Source: Brachynemurus nebulosus
Taxonomy: Eukaryota; Arthropoda; Insecta; Neuroptera; Myrmeleontidae
Assembly (NCBI GenBank): GCA_035578155.1
Contig: JAPWDM010000001.1
Span: forward strand, 77,305,972 to 77,369,971
Direction: 5' to 3'
DNA: 64,000 nucleotides
Part shown: one piece after another, positions 35,865-47,130 of the stretch
How the letters are laid out: each line of letters starts with the position of its first letter
How positions within the stretch are numbered: the first letter of the stretch is position 1
Made by a program: the position numbers and the translations under genes
The notes under the pieces: generated by a model
What the model was told of the DNA's origin: nothing
What the model saw: only the letters and a program-made list of their open reading frames with translations
Databases searched by the model: none

Positions 35865-37422
35865 ATGCACCCAGAGTGAAATTCGGGATTTTGTTGAAAC
35901 TTCACTGGTGTGTAGAATAGGCAAAAATAAGAGACCCGTATTTTTTTTATCGGCCATCTTCCACATTTAGGAGGTGAAACCAACCCCTAAAATTGGGGGT
36001 TCAAATCGTATTTCTTAATATATCTCGAAAACTATAAGAGATAGAGGAAAACTTTAAATTGACAAAATGTTGCTCTTTGAAAGTCCTATTCACTTGTATA
36101 GGTTAAACCAGGGCCGGGTTAATAAGAGGGGCTGGAGGGGTGAAAATGGGGGTAAATTTTCTTGTACAGCCTGAATGGTTCAATATATCAAATTTCTGTC
36201 ATCATAAATAGAAAGAGCACTAGAAATTAGGGGATACGTGTTTTTGCGTTTTTTCGAAATATGTGTGGTATCCAAGCCATATAAGGAAGAAAAAAATATG
36301 GTCGATTATATTGCATTATTATTGATTGCAAATACGGTCTATATTTTTTTTTTTATTTTTATGTTTATATTCATCATTAAAATGTAAATTTTTCATTTCC
36401 GATAATGATTCATATATTTTTCAGTACTGTTTACTTAATTGATATAGCCATGTGTACATTTGGTTATTCATATTCGATATTTTTTATACCGATTTCTACC
36501 AGAATTCGCTGTTCTGCAAGTGTTAATGAATATTCAACAAGAAGCAATAATCTTCCGTTCAACAACTGCCTTTGTCTTCTTACAAATTTTTTTCAACCAA
36601 ATAAATAAGGTTTATTTCTTTCTCAACATTCAAACTATTTTTCTTATTTTTTTTTATGTTTTATAGGTGTCAACCCCATTTCTAAATCGCAAAATTTATT
36701 ACAAAGCACCTGAATAGTGAGCGAAAGAGATTATTGCTTCTTGTCGAGCATTCATTAACACAAGCACACCAGAGAACTTTAACTTTCGCAGAATAGGTAT
36801 AAAAAATATTGAATATGAATAACCAAATGTATATACATGGCTAAATTATCAATTAAGTAAGTACTGAAAAATATATGAATCATTATCGGAAATGAAAAAT
36901 TTACATTTTAATGATGAAAATAAACATAAAAATAAAAAAAAATATAGAACGTATTTGCAATCAATGATAATGCAATATAATCGACCATATTTTTTTCTTT
37001 CTTATATGGCTTGGATACCACCCATATTTCGAAAAAACGCAAAAACAATTATCCCCTAATTTTTAGTGCTCTTTCTATTTATGATGACAAAAATTTGATA
37101 TATTGAACCATTCAGGCTGTACAAGAAAATTTACCCACATTTTCACCCCTCCAGCCCCTCTTATTAACCCGGCCCTGGTTTAACCTATGCAAGTGGATAG
37201 GACATTCAAAGAGTAACATTTTGTCAATTTAAAGTTTTCCTCTATCTCTTATAGTTTTCGAGATATATTAAGAAATACGATTTGAACCCCCAACTTTAGG
37301 GGCTGGTTTCACCCCCTAAATGTGGAAGATGGCCGATAAAACAAAATAAGGGTCTCTTATTTTTGCCTATTCTACACACCAGCGAAGTTTCATCAAAAAC
37401 CCGAATTTCACTCTGGGTGCAT
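35865..37422. repeat. Giant inverted repeat, arms about 690 bp, spacer about 177 bp
   Basis: Arms 35865-36551 and 36729-37422 are inverted copies with scattered differences and small indels. Outer landmarks are ATGCACCCAGAGTGAAATTC and GGTGTGTAGAATAGGCAAAA. The spacer (36552-36728) encodes nothing recognisable. No obvious target-site duplication flanks it. A third, single-arm copy lies at 44961-45582. It is a foldback-type DNA element or two head-to-head copies of one repeat. Confidence 0.92.
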
Positions 37423-38015
37423 TTCCTTGTAAAACTAATCACGAGGCATATTTCGTTCGTGCCCATAAACGGTTTAAGGATGTGATATTTAATTTCAGGG
37501 GGTGATCCCTGAATATTTGAAGTCTTTTTTCATTTTAGTCCAATATTTTGGAAATGGTAAGAGCTCTGGTAGAGAAATTATATACATTTGAAATGGGCTC
37601 TTTAGGATCTTTATTATGATACAAAAATTAAAGTCATAAAATCCTTGAGGTTTCATCCCTCACTACAACCCCTAATTTTATCAGCATTACTTGAGCATTT
37701 GCTAACGATCCGTGCAACTCACGGTTTCATCTGTGGAAAAATATCTGACTTATGAGTTCCATTATTGTTAGATCAGATATTCTGAAATTCTGTACGAAAT
37801 GTTATTGATAGTGACTGGTTTCGCTCGCTAAACAACTTTAAAATAAAGATATCACCGGAAGTATCTTTTTATTCTATTCCCTCCCATTCCGAAAAAGGGG
37901 GGTTGATGACAGTAATTGATAAGGGATTGATATATATGAATAATAGTCAAAAAATAAAACGCGATGAAAAACACCATTTCGCTCAAACGTTATAAAGAAT
38001 CAAAATTAATTTTGC
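37423..38015. other. AT-rich stretch, nothing recognised
   Basis: No coding or structural signal seen. Confidence 0.45.
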
Positions 38016-38019
38016 GATT

Positions 38020-38110
38020 TTAGTGATCTTTAATCACTATGACTACTACTCTGTAGTCCATAATCACTATGACCTAACTACCGAGTGGTGCATAATCACT
38101 ATTGTCTTAG
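38020..38110. repeat. Short tandem repeat, about 40-bp unit (block 1)
   Basis: Units with 'ccataatcactatgacc' and 'actacnnagtggt'-like landmarks. The same units reappear at about 39010-39180, so the foldback, SINE and promoter-like sequence between them may have split one array. Confidence 0.7.
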
Positions 38111-38146
38111 TAATGAATTTTGTAAATAATTAACAAATATTTTACT

Positions 38147-38310
38147 TCGGAAAAATACCACTTTTATTTTGAAACTGTGACAATATTGTGTCGAACCGTC
38201 AGTTCATTTTCAAACAAGAAAAGTTCATTCTGTTTTAAAATGAACTAACGGTTCGAAACAATATTGTCAGAGTTTCAAAATGAAAGTGGTATTTTTGCGA
38301 AGTAAAATAT
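38147..38310. repeat. Foldback repeat, arms about 65-80 bp
   Basis: Left arm about 38147-38210 and right arm about 38226-38310 are inverted copies containing ATTTTGAAAC, CAATATTGT and GAACCGTCAGTTCATTTT-like sequence. A related single arm occurs at 7078-7185. Confidence 0.85.
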
Positions 38311-38380
38311 GGCACTGTATGATACACAAGCCCACCTGCACACGAAGAAAGTCTTTAACATAAGCGACAGTCCACTCGGG

Positions 38381-38585
38381 GCACCAATGGCCCAGCGGTC
38401 ACGGAGTCGAACCACGCATGCTAAGGGCCCGGGTTCAATGCCCGCTACCGACGGCAGCTACGTTTTCGAATTTAATTTTTTTTAACACTAAATTTCTTTT
38501 TATTTTCATATAGTGGTAGAAGCTTCCATCACGTTCTACGAAACTCTGTCAGGCTAAAACAGCCAACACAACAACAACCAACGTC
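38381..38585 (+). mobile_element. tRNA-derived SINE (second family)
   Basis: A box TGGCCCAGCGGTC (38388-38400) and B box GGTTCAATGCCC (about 38432-38443) with tRNA-like spacing, ending in CAACACAACAACAACC. It differs from the SINE at 16678 in head, body and tail. The acceptor stem does not pair, so a functional tRNA is unlikely. Confidence 0.65.
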
Positions 38586-38589
38586 ATCA

Positions 38590-38945
38590 CTCGAAAGAGT
38601 ATAAAAGCCAGGCCATTGAGGGTACCAGAGAAAGTTGAAAACCGAATGTTGGAACGGACAGTTGGAATTCAGAATGCGTAATCAATCGAAGTGGATAACA
38701 GTAGATAATCAAGGTGTCGGAACTAGTGGAATTAAAAGTGGAATCGGAACTGGACCCGTGGAATCAAATTGGATTTATGTCGGAAATACAATTGGAAAAA
38801 TATCAATCACATTGCAAAATTGTCATTCGTATTCCAATTGTTTAATAAAAATTTGTTGTTTAAAATTTTTTTTATTTTTGATTATTTTTTTTTTAATTTT
38901 TGGAAAATCCACACATTGGAAATGTTGGTGCTCCAATAGCATTCA
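38590..38945 (+). promoter_or_regulatory. TATA-box and poly(A)-signal-bearing segment, possibly a solo LTR
   Basis: A TATA-like GTATAAAAGCC at about 38598-38608 is followed about 240 bp downstream by AATAAA (about 38845) and a T-rich stretch. That spacing fits the U3-R arrangement of an LTR. No terminal TG...CA pair or target duplication could be fixed and no internal retrotransposon sequence is next to it, so a chance promoter-like match remains possible. Confidence 0.3.
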
Positions 38946-39009
38946 ATAGACGAACCAGAGCACCACAACAAAACCAACCATTTACACAGTTATAGAATGC
39001 GTCAATTTT

Positions 39010-39180
39010 ATATGCGAATAGTCTTGCTACCTAGTAGTCCATAATTACTAAGACCTTACTACAAAGTGGCTCATAATCACTGTAATCTTGCTACTCAGTG
39101 GTCCACAATCACTATGACCTTACGACCCAGGTTCATAACTCCACAATCCCTATGATCTTACTATCCAAGTTCTGTGTAGC
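39010..39180. repeat. Short tandem repeat, about 40-bp unit (block 2)
   Basis: Four imperfect units of 'cttactacccagtggtccataatcact' type, matching block 1 at 38020-38110. Confidence 0.75.
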
Positions 39181-39229
39181 TATTTATTTTAAGCTCTCTT
39201 GCATCTCTAATACCCAGACGGAAATTTCG

Positions 39230-39770
39230 ACCTCACGTTAATTTCTCTCATAATTCAATGGTATTTGAGAAGAAATTTCCTGGGCAATCAAATATACATA
39301 TAATACCCTATGTCAGCCTGGAATCGTTTAACTTCCTAACAATAAAAAAATTCTCAAGATCGTTTGAGTAATTAATTTTGAACTTTAGGGCTCCTCAGGA
39401 CCCCGGTAAATGTCAATTTGAAACAGTTTAACTTTGTAACAGTAAAAAAAAACTCCAAGATCGATTGAGTACTTCACTTTAAACCCTTTTTGGTTCCGTA
39501 GGTTTTAGGAAACTTCATAATCTCATATAACATCGCCTATGTCAATATGAAATAGTTTAGCTGTTTAACAGTGAAAGGATTTTTAAAATTGATTGGTTAA
39601 TTCATTTTAGACGCTTTTGGGATCCCTAGGGTTCAAGAAACCTCATTATAGCATATGCTATGTTAGTCTGGAATAGTTTGGCTCTCTAACACAGAACAAA
39701 CTTCCAAAATCAGTTCAGTATTTTTTAGGTTTACTTGGGACTTAAAAACAAATTTTCTCTCTTTATTATA
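39230..39770. repeat. Diverged tandem array, about 120-bp unit
   Basis: Four units with CAAGATCGATTGAGTA, GGAAACTTCATAAT and 'gtcaatntgaaatagttta' landmarks. Old and non-coding. Confidence 0.7.
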
Positions 39771-40232
39771 TTAGTATAGATTAATAAATACAAGAATATT
39801 AAAATAGTACCTTTAATTAATACTCATATGTTCCAGGTACGTGAAAACTTATTGTTAGCAAGACGCTTGCGCTTATTCTAGAATTATATTCAATTGTTAT
39901 ACTTGGTTGAAGTATCTACAATGTTCAAATAGAGTATTCAGTATCATTTATTCATTTATAACGGAAACACTGTCTAATTATATTTTTCGATATACAGAAG
40001 CTCTGTGCAAGTTAGAAAATGTTAATATCTTACATAATTTTCTTTAGTATATGTATAAAATAAAAATTTCTGCACTAAGGTGAACTGATATACTTTTATT
40101 TAAACTTTTATGTATAGTTCAATGTACGTTCGGTAGAAAGTTTATCGCATTTGTTGTTTATCCGTCTACTAATTTATTCCGAGTTTATATACTGGCTTTT
40201 TTTTTTTTAAAAAATGACATTAACATATTTAG

Positions 40233-40468
40233 AAGAATGGCAATTTAGGAAAGAAAAGTGTACTGCTAGTTTTAATAAAACACATATGAATAATACAAAC
40301 AATAATTTCTTGTCACTAAATAGTGAAGTTACCGAGGGTAACAATTCTGACGAATACTGTGACTCTATTTGGGATGGCTTAGCTTGCTGGCCCCGTACTA
40401 AAGCTGGAACATTGGCAACTCAGCCGTGTCCTTCATATGTCTTCACACATATTGCTGATATTGAAAAG
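40233..40468 (+). CDS. Exon of a class B (secretin-family) GPCR: extracellular hormone-binding domain
   Basis: Encodes LEEWQFRKEKC, then YCDSIWDGLACWPRTKAGTL and ATQPCPSYVF. The pattern (C...YC..WDG..CWPxTxAGT....PCP) is the hormone-receptor domain of family B GPCRs, here with four of the six usual cysteines; the last two should be on the next exon. Three N-glycosylation sequons (NKT, NNT, NNS) fit an extracellular segment. A splice acceptor is likely at 40231-40232 (T-rich tract, then AG) and the donor at 40469 (AAG|GTATAG). Insect members of this type include PDF, DH31 and DH44 receptors; I cannot choose among them. No other exon is visible, so the introns must be long. Confidence 0.82.
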
Positions 40469-42424
40469 GTATAGCATACAAATTACTTTCTATATTCCAC
40501 GAAGCTGCTGAAGTTTAATGTTTTAAGGAGTGATACGCAGTTAGGGGCGCGAAAAAAGGAGTTTTTTCAATAATTTTTTATATATCTATATATATTAATT
40601 AAGTTTATTTCATAAAAATGCTTACACAGAGATTTAATATCATGTTCCAACTTGACTTTGACAAAATTAAAAAATTAAGTAGTTATTTATAAAAAAATAT
40701 CGCCATCTTTGCGGACCCCCTTTTCTAAGTAGCGCTTCGCGGTGACCATCATAAAATTTTACTGGATTACCTGAAATCAAAAAACCAAATAAAAGTCATT
40801 AGTTTAATAATAAATATAGTCCTTAATCATAGCTTTTTGTTTCGAAAATTAACAAAAGGGCGGATTTTTACAGAAAAATTTCGATTTTCGACCAAAAAAT
40901 CACTCGTTTGTTCTTTCAAAAAAATAGTAATTTTCAACAAAAATTAAAAACCTACGATCAAGGACTAGTTTTTAATGGTATTAATAAACAGTAAAAATTT
41001 CATCATTATCCATCGAGTGGTTGTTGAATTATAGTGGTCACCGACTTGAAAAACATAGTTTTAAGAAAACCACATTTGAAGTTTTTCGATGTAGATACGG
41101 TATTATATTTTCATAAAATTTAATTATTGTATATCTCGGAAACTATTTCGGATTAACTTGAAATTTTCAAAGAATATTTTCAAAACATAATATACTTCAA
41201 AAAAATGCAAAAAGAATCGATTTTTTGAAAATTCTAACTGCATCTCACCCCTTAATACTATCATCAAAAAAATTAAAGAGACGCGAAGAATTTTAAAAAT
41301 TATCTTATTTTGGAAAGGCTGTATCTCAATCAAGAATGGCTCGACAGTGACTTTGAAAATACCATTCAAAAGCCTGATGTATCTATTTTTTAACGCTGGG
41401 ATTCAAAAGATATTTCCTCTGCAGAATAATACCTTTTTAAATGATAATCTCTGAAGAAAATTGAAACATTTTTCCCACTTCAAAGTTATGGACGAGGAGT
41501 CTTATGTGATTAAATAATAAAAGTACAGTACATAACTTTGAATTGAAGAAAAAATATTTTTCGACGATTACTATTTTGAAAAGTATTATTGTACAGTGTA
41601 AAAAATGTTTGTATTCCAGCAACAAAAAATAGACACCTCAAGTTTTCAAGTCGTCTTATCAAAATCATTGTCTAGCCATTCCTGGCGGATATACAGCACC
41701 CTGGAAAAATCCTGGAATTTTTTTGATGGGGATATTTAGTAACAATTTCACAAATTTTGATTAACATTGTAATTAATTTCATCACTTAGGTGTTATACGT
41801 ATTTTTGCAATCTTTTTTTTTTTTTTAAATTTACAACTTGTATCCACATTAAATCGGCTCACTCAATCGATTGGCACTCACATCGAATGAAAAATGAAAT
41901 TGCATGTGCTTATCTTGTAACTTGAAGTTTAGTTCAGAGAAAGGATAAGCCTTGTTTGGTAAATTAATTATACGATTTTTTTCAATTAACACGTCATTAA
42001 AATACCTTATTGTTTGTTTAAAAAAAGTTATATTTTAAGGAAGACATTATTTAAAAATAATTAACTGTCGAAAGATTTAGTATGTGGAATTTCATCCTAA
42101 ATATTAAAAACCAGTGTGAAACTGACGTCCGAATTTCGAAAATTCTAAAATAAATAATACAACTCGTTTGTACTTTGTTTGCACCCGTTTGCACCACACT
42201 TGTATTTTTTTTTTGTGCATTGGAAGATAAACAGATAATCCAAGTTCCCATAGCACAAAATCATACCCGATAAAATACCTCAAATTAAAAAAGCTAAATC
42301 GATAGTAACTAATGTCAAAAATGGGAAATGCCCGACAAATCTTAGTTTTCTTTTTTTTTTATTTAAAATTTTTGTGCATCAACCATTGCGGTTGTTAGCA
42401 CAGGTTGCTTTATTATAATGTATG
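40469..42424. other. Probable intron of the GPCR gene; AT-rich, nothing recognised
   Basis: Begins with the splice donor. Repetitive-looking 'aaaaatcgattttttgaaaattc' text occurs, but no family was identified. Confidence 0.45.
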
Positions 42425-42700
42425 TATAATATCAATGTTTAAGTTGTGATAGCACGTAAGTGACATTTTTTGGAAATTTTTTTTTTATGCAGATGGATAG
42501 ATATTAAAAATACGCATCTATCGATCCAGAAAAAATGGTACTTTTATAAAAACTAATGAGGAAGAACAATGTTTTTAACACCATGTATTATGCGGAAGCT
42601 CAATTTTGTAAGGTTGACTCCGCGCATCTTAACATACGTGATGTCTCAATTTCATGTTCGTCACTTACGTGCTATCACAATTTAAACATCGATATAATAT
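42425..42700. mobile_element. MITE, about 275 bp, with 40-bp terminal inverted repeats
   Basis: The ends are inverted copies (about 42425-42464 and 42659-42700) containing GTGATAGCACGTAAGTGAC. The interior is non-coding with its own short inverted pair (AGATGGATAGAT.. / ..CATCTATCGATC). It probably uses a TA target. The autonomous parent is not in the window. Confidence 0.85.
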
Positions 42701-42949
42701 ATAATATATTGTTTATAATTACAATAAAATAGTAATATATATATATAGTTAGTAATTCATTACAATTATGTACATGCTTTCTTATTATGTACCGATATAT
42801 TTATATTTTTTGAATTATTTTTATTTCTTGTAGAAATTTAATAGGTAATGTTGTTATTGTTTTTCTCGGGGTTTAGGTCCGCTTGTAACGTTCTGATATT
42901 GTACTTCGATCTTGTTTGCTGTAATAAGGGACACTCAATAATTATATGT

Positions 42950-43700
42950 TTCACCGTTAGTGTTGTTACAGTTGTTGCATCGTGGAGGCGGTTGTCGATT
43001 GAGGTGTTCACGGGTCAGTTTGGTGTGCCCTAGTCTTATTCTGGTGAGAATAATTATTGGTGTCTTTGTTTATTGTACAGTTTCCATCGTTTTACCTGTG
43101 TTTTTATTTGTACTAGTATTTGATGTGACTGATTACATTGGTCTTCCCACTGCTGGAGAATAAGATGCTTAAGATTTTTCTAAGTGATTGTAAGTAATAT
43201 TTTTCTGTACGAGATAGAATTTGGATTTGTAATGGATTGTTTTGCGAGTTGGTCGACTTTTTTGTTATTTATTAGACCTACATGGGATGTGATTCAGGCT
43301 ATGGTGATGTTCTTCTGTTGATTTATTAGGGTATAATATTGTTGTAGTAAGCTGTTTGCTAGTGGATTTAAATCTGGATTTTGGATGGACTGTAATGATG
43401 TAAGTGAATCAGTTAGTACAAGTACCTATGTTAGTTACTGTTTTCTATTTTAGGAACTATTTTTAGTGCTTTGTATATTGCAGTCATTTCGCCGTAATAC
43501 ACAGAGATTCCTTCTGGCAACCAATATTGCTTATATTGTTGATCGTCATAAAGTATGGCGCATCCTACTTGCATTTCTTGTTTTGTTGCATCATGTTGCT
43601 GGACTCGTGTTATCTTTTGCATATTTTGCAAGTTCCGTGTTGATTTTGATTTTTTGCCTAGTCCAAGGTGGTATTTCTATTGTTTTTATTTTTAAAATAT
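42950..43700 (-). pseudogene. Non-LTR retrotransposon (second family): RNase H and C-terminal finger
   Basis: Minus strand: PPWTRQKIKINTELAKYAK (the linker before RNase H), VGCAILYDDQQYKQYWLPEG, SVYYGEMTAIYKALKIVP, LVLTDSLTSLQSIQNPDLNP, and finally ILTRIRLGHTKLTREHLNRQ and PPPRCNNCNN. These are RNase H and the Cys-rich tail of an I/Jockey-superfamily ORF2, distinct in sequence from the I-like family at 1-5250. Several frameshifts and stops occur. It is joined directly to the endonuclease domain at 43700 with the RT missing. Confidence 0.8.
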
Positions 43701-44215
43701 TTCCCTAATCTAAATTCTTTCGGTTTTCTTTTTTAAGTTGATTTGTATGATTATAGGAAAATGATCACTATCGTATAGATAATTTTTGAGATGCCATGTT
43801 GTGAGAGGTGCCAGTTTTGATGATGATAAGGTTAAGTCTGTATTTGTAAACGTATTATTTTTAATGTTGTAATGGGTTGGTTTTTCATTGTTTAATATGA
43901 TTAGATTTGTTTTTAATATTATATCTTTTATTATTTTACCTCTTGTGTTGATTCTATTTAAACCCCATATGTAATTTTGACAATTGAAATCTCCCAGTAT
44001 TAAAAACCGTTTCGGTAACTGCTGTATGAGGTTTTCAAGGTGGTTTTCTTCTATTTGTTCATTTGGAGGGAGATAGATGCAGAATATATTTAGTTTCCAA
44101 GGTATGTATATACAGTTGTTACTATTGCTTCTAAATTTGTGGTAATATTTAATTTTTCTGAGTGCAGGTTTTCTTTTGGCTTATTTCACATACGATCACC
44201 ACACCCTGAAATCTT
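43700..44215 (-). pseudogene. Non-LTR retrotransposon (second family): APE endonuclease
   Basis: Minus strand: IPWKLNIFCIYLPPNEQIEE, LILGDFNCQNYIWGLNRINT, LTLSSSKLAPLTTWHLK and YDSDHFPIIIQINL, the core motifs of an APE endonuclease with GDFN and SDH in place. The N-terminal part upstream of GVVIV is degraded. Its 3' side runs within a few codons into the pre-RNase H linker, so about 1.5-2 kb encoding the RT has been lost. Confidence 0.82.
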
Positions 44216-44960
44216 GATGTCACCAATTTTGGTGATATTCTGTAATAATGTTCTACTATACCAATAGTTTTGAAATGTCATATTTTTTTCCCTCAATTTT
44301 AATAAATATGGAAGTTATGATGTAATGAAGTTTGCCTAAATTTTTTCCAATTTTCGTCACTTTCTTAAAAAAAGTTGAATATTTCCGGAGTTATTAAAGA
44401 TAATTTAACCAAATTTAGAACATTATAGGGAAGGTATGTGTATAAGAATTATTCCCGTCTTTAATACATGATTAGATTTATGGGTATCCAAACATGACCA
44501 AATTTGGACATTCATAGCAAAAAAGCGCTTACCTTGATTTTCTTAAAATTTGTACAGTATATGCACCATACCCTACAGAATATAATATATAAAAATTGTA
44601 ATGGAATCTTCAGGACCTTTCATGGAAATGGTGATAATGTGACGGGAATGCATGAGATACAAAATAATACGGGTCAAGTGCGATTATTGGATATATAATT
44701 TTTTCAAGTGAAAGTAAGCAAAAAAGTTCCTATCAATATATATTCTAAAACTCACCGTTTTCGAGTTATACGTTCTCGAAATTTTACTAAAGTGATAATA
44801 TTGACTAGTAAAATGTTGCTATTACGTTGGCTTTTTGTTCATGAAATGAATTATACCTTTTTAGATCAATATAAAAGTACGTTTTAAATTAATTGCAATA
44901 AAAATTTTATTAACACCTTGACGGTCGTTACACTACCCAAGTGTCAATTGCCAATCTTTT

Positions 44961-45582
44961 TGGAACTTTGCTGGTGTGTAGAATAGGCAAAAATAAGGGA
45001 CCCGTATTTTTTTTTATTGGTCGCCGTTCATTTTTACAGGGTGAAACCGGCTCCTAAATTTGGGGGTTGAAATCGTATTTATTAAGATATCTCGAAAACT
45101 ATAAGAGACAGAAGAAAATTTTTAATTGACGAAATGTTTCTCTTTAAAAGATCTATTCACCTGTATAGCTTAAACCAGCGTCGGGTTTATAAGAAGGGCT
45201 GAAAGGGTCAAAATGGGGGTAAATTTTCTTGTACAGCCTGAGTGGTTCAATATATCAATTTTTTACCATCATAAATAGAAAGAGCACCAAAAATTAAGGG
45301 ATACGGTTTTTGCGTTTTTCTGAAATATGTGTGGTATACAAAACATTGTTGAAATAAAATAGGGTAGATTATATTGTATTATTATTTATTGCAAATACCT
45401 TCTATATGTTTTTTTTATTATTATGTTTATTTCATCATGAAAATGTAAATTTTTACTTTCCGATAATGATTCATGTATTTTTCAGTACTTACTTAATCGG
45501 TAACTTAACCATGTGTATATTTGGATACTCCTATTCTATATTTTTTACATCTATTTCTGCCAAAGTTTTCTGGTCTGCAAGA
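44961..45582 (+). repeat. Single-arm copy of the giant inverted repeat
   Basis: Aligns with 35930-36530 in the same orientation. Its right end abuts the zinc-knuckle end of the ORF1 remnant of the minus-strand non-LTR element, so it was inserted between ORF1 and ORF2 of that element, or captured there by a rearrangement. Confidence 0.85.
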
Positions 45583-46390
45583 CTTGAATGGCCCGGTTTT
45601 CACATGTTTGGCATGAGGTGTCTTCTAGATAAAATTATATTCTATAGTTGTCATCTCCGTGGTTTATAAGGACTGATTCCGGTATGTTCAATGTCTGATT
45701 GATGGAAATATATATTTGTCTTCTAAAGCTACATATGTGCCGATATTCCGCTTCCTGTGTGTTTATATGTAAATAGATCATTTCTGACACTGTATTGTTT
45801 CCAAGGTTTTGGATTTTTTAGATGATTGCTTCGTGTGGAATTTTCGGATTGACTCTAGAGATGGTTATTTTTATTACTGGAGTAATATATCTCCAAACAT
45901 TTATAGTTTGATTGTTTATTTTTATTTCACCGAAGTGCTTCATGTAGGTTTCTGCCATTTCTTTGGATTAGTAATCTTTTTGTTTTGTTAAAAAATATTA
46001 GTAATCTTTTGTTGGAGATTGGGCTGAGAAATATTATATTTTTGGTCCAATTTGGCTTCCGATTGCTTCTGCTATTCAATATATGGGCTATTCTTCCGTT
46101 ATATTTATAATAATTCCTTGATCTGGTTTGGGTATAGCAGGTTGTGAGTTCAGTTTTTGTGTCTGATTAATTTTTCCCGCGACTGTATTATTTTGAATAG
46201 TTTTATTTGTGTCAGGTGCGTGTATTAATGATTGGGCGTAAGTTTGTTTTTGTTGATTGTTTACATTTTGATTTGTACTATTATTTATGTTGCTGCATTT
46301 GTTGTTTTGTTTACGTATTTTTGTTCAGTAATAGATGATATTGTTTGTTAATTTGTTAATTGATTTGGTGTGTTATTTTGATTATTCATG
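45583..46390 (-). pseudogene. Non-LTR retrotransposon (second family): ORF1 remnant
   Basis: Minus strand begins MNNQNNTPNQLTN (46390), then QKQTYAQSLIHAPDTNKTIQ, AIPKPDQGIIINITEE, IAEAIGSQIGPKNIIFL, and further on RRQIYISINQTLNIPESVLI and EDTSCQTCENRA. The last part matches the pattern 'iyi....lP.SI.I.y....YrIfl..d...CF.C' of gag-like ORF1 proteins ahead of the zinc knuckles. Stops and frameshifts are frequent. Together with 42950-44215 it makes one 3.4-kb internally deleted element. Confidence 0.6.
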
Positions 46391-46448
46391 TTTCTATATA
46401 ATTTGATTTTTTAAATTGATTTAAGAGGGAACCCTTTTCTTCAGGCCC

Positions 46449-46472
46449 TAGATGGTGCTTAAGCACCATCTA
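46449..46472. repeat. 24-bp perfect palindrome
   Basis: Arms TAGATGGTGCTT and AAGCACCATCTA with no spacer. It lies in the 5' leader region of the second non-LTR family (minus strand). Confidence 0.95.
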
Positions 46473-46988
46473 AGTCGGTAATTTTTTCTATACGATTTTT
46501 TAGGTTATACCATTTTTACGTTATTTGTTATTTTATATGATTAAATTACTACTGTTGGTTTTTATACGTTATATATGAAATAAACACTTACTGTTAGGAT
46601 ATTATTATATTTTAATCACTATATTCACTTTATTTATATTAATATAAATGAAATTATACCACAGCAAATTTGAATGTTAGCACTCTCCGACATTTTTTTC
46701 TTCTCTCTAAAAATTTTTGTTACATTCTATTTTTAATGAATTTTTGAAATTAGTAAAAAAACCAGAAATAAATCTTATATAACACCTGGCTGAAATTCAC
46801 ATATTTGATTGCAAATTGTATATATTTTACTGAAGAAACTGTCTGGCATATTTTGTTAATTAATGTTTGATAGATCTTCTTCAATTAGCTAAAACTTTAG
46901 AGAAACTTACACAACACTCAATTTTTTTGTGTTAAATAAAACTTTTTGATACTATCAATGTATTAAAATCGGTTTGTCTATCTGACAA

Positions 46989-47030
46989 ATATTTGTGATG
47001 AAGTCTGGCGGCAAACTTCATCACAAATAT
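46989..47030. repeat. Hairpin, perfect 16-bp stem, 10-nt loop
   Basis: Arms ATATTTGTGATGAAGT (46989-47004) and its inverse (47015-47030). It lies 100 bp before the PHD-type ORF1 and may be part of that element's leader. Confidence 0.92.
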
Positions 47031-47130
47031 TCGCGCATGAAATTGATACCTGTTTGAATCAATGTTATCTTGAAAAGTATGTTTCCTTTTTATTCTCAAA
47101 ATTAAGTTTTGGACTTCTTATACCTATCAG

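Noticed and set aside
38381..38460. Second tRNA gene candidate
   Set aside because: Boxes are present but the acceptor stem does not pair; better explained as a SINE head.
38590..38990. Solo LTR
   Set aside because: TATA and AATAAA spacing fits, but no TG/CA ends or target duplication could be placed; kept only as a low-confidence regulatory feature.
43466..43708. Hydrophobic plus-strand ORF (80 aa)
   Set aside because: It is antisense to the RNase H domain of a minus-strand LINE remnant.
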